Positions 63,525 through 64,000 of a stretch of DNA of 64,000 nt are shown here, one piece after another. A program made the translations under genes and the position numbers. The notes under the pieces were generated by a model. The model worked only from the letters and a program-made list of their open reading frames with translations. It was not told the DNA's origin and did no database searches. Source of the stretch: Acidimicrobiales bacterium (lineage in GTDB: Bacteria > Actinomycetota > Acidimicrobiia > Acidimicrobiales > JACCXE01); the NCBI GenBank assembly GCA_035546775.1, contig DASZWD010000030.1:379908-443907 (forward strand), in the 5' to 3' direction. Numbering within the stretch: position 1 is the stretch's first letter; the number at the start of each line of letters is the position of its first letter.

Positions 63525-64000
63525 TACGCGAACAGCTTCTGCAGGCGCGTGATGCCCTCGACGATGGCGTCGTCGCTGAGCGCGTACGAGAAGCGGGCGT
63601 AGCCGGGCGTCCCAAAGGCCTCACCGGGCACGAAGGCGACCTTGGCTTCCTCGAGCACGTAGGACGCCAGCTCCAGCGTCGTCGGCATCTTGTCGGTGAG
63701 CAGGCCCTTGAGCGACGGGTAGGCGTAGAACGCGCCGTCGGGCATCGGGCACACGACACCGGGGATGTCGTTGAGCATCGACACGATCGTCTGGCGGCGC
63801 CGGTCGAACGCCTCGCGCATCATCGCTACCGCCGACAGGTCGCCCGACACCGCGGCGAGCGCGGCGCGCTGGGCGACGTTGGACACGTTGGAGGTCGAAT
63901 GGCTCTGGAGGTTCGTGGCGGCGTCGATGGCGTCCTGCGGGCCGATCATCCACCCGACACGCCACCCGGTCATGGCGTAGGTCTTGGCCACGCCGTTGAG
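63524..64000 (-). CDS. Class I aminotransferase, aspartate/phosphoserine type (5' truncated)
   Basis: The C-terminal 158 residues of a fold-type I PLP aminotransferase; the frame runs open through base 64000 (reading LNGVAK), so the start is outside the window. The PLP-lysine is in [15 protein letters not shown], and the substrate-carboxylate arginine is in [18 protein letters not shown]. It resembles AspC/alpha-class aspartate aminotransferases. One-base overlap with serA suggests a role in serine synthesis or supply of glutamate-derived amino groups, though the substrate is unproven. Confidence 0.9.
   Translation of the reverse strand, partial: LNGVAKTYAMTGWRVGWMIGPQDAIDAATNLQSHSTSNVSNVAQRAALAAVSGDLSAVAMMREAFDRRRQTIVSMLNDIPGVVCPMPDGAFYAYPSLKGLLTDKMPTTLELASYVLEEAKVAFVPGEAFGTPGYARFSYALSDDAIVEGITRLQKLFA

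Overview
The window is high-GC, densely packed chromosomal DNA of an actinobacterium. I infer Actinomycetota, possibly Acidimicrobiia, from several signs: a mycothiol-type DinB protein, a Mak_N_cap-like protein, a sunset-domain-like protein, an IclR regulator divergent from leuCD, and many genes whose start codon lies 5-8 nt after a -10-like hexamer (leaderless mRNAs). There is no rRNA, insertion sequence, prophage or CRISPR array, so the class is not proven. Genes usually abut or overlap by 1-14 nt. Only one gene-free stretch exceeds 300 bp (32163-32634), and it holds a strong candidate structured RNA.

Layout. 1-6.6 kb: a DrrAB-like ABC exporter (5' end cut off), a J-domain protein, a TetR/acyltransferase pair and a large LuxR-type ATPase regulator. 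6.6-16.8 kb: a two-gene operon encoding a 326-aa secreted protein and a 3054-aa giant surface protein. 16.9-23 kb: sulfatase, MFS transporter, HEAT-like protein, acyl-CoA synthetase and a second acyltransferase. 23-27.6 kb: an L-rhamnose catabolic operon (fused aldolase/dehydrogenase, isomerase, kinase). 27.6-36.8 kb: phosphatase, thioesterase, Mak_N_cap-like protein, DinB, TypA, the candidate ncRNA, a cysteine synthase-like enzyme, MsrA, a lipoprotein, a DUF2237 protein and an HDOD protein.

36.8-43.5 kb: an operon of GHMP kinase, 2-oxoglutarate oxygenase and a formaldehyde-activating-enzyme homologue, divergent from a glycoside hydrolase. Next come a YedY-like molybdoenzyme with its cytochrome b partner, and a DsbB-like/thioredoxin-fold pair. 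43.4-50.6 kb: a secreted beta-propeller protein with a sortase-like tail, tRNA-Glu and tRNA-Gln, an AbiEi/DUF559 protein, gltX (with three perfect hairpins inside its coding region), an acyl-CoA dehydrogenase and a hypothetical protein.

50.6-64 kb: branched-chain amino acid and serine biosynthesis. cimA, ilvE and leuB form an operon preceded by a Val/Ile-rich leader peptide and attenuator; greA diverges from it. An IclR-MATE-Kelch operon diverges from leuCD across an operator-like palindrome. An FG-GAP secreted protein, a sunset-domain-like protein, serA and a partial aminotransferase close the window. The leu/ilv genes thus show two separate control devices within 6 kb: attenuation on leuB-ilvE-cimA and a probable repressor on leuCD.
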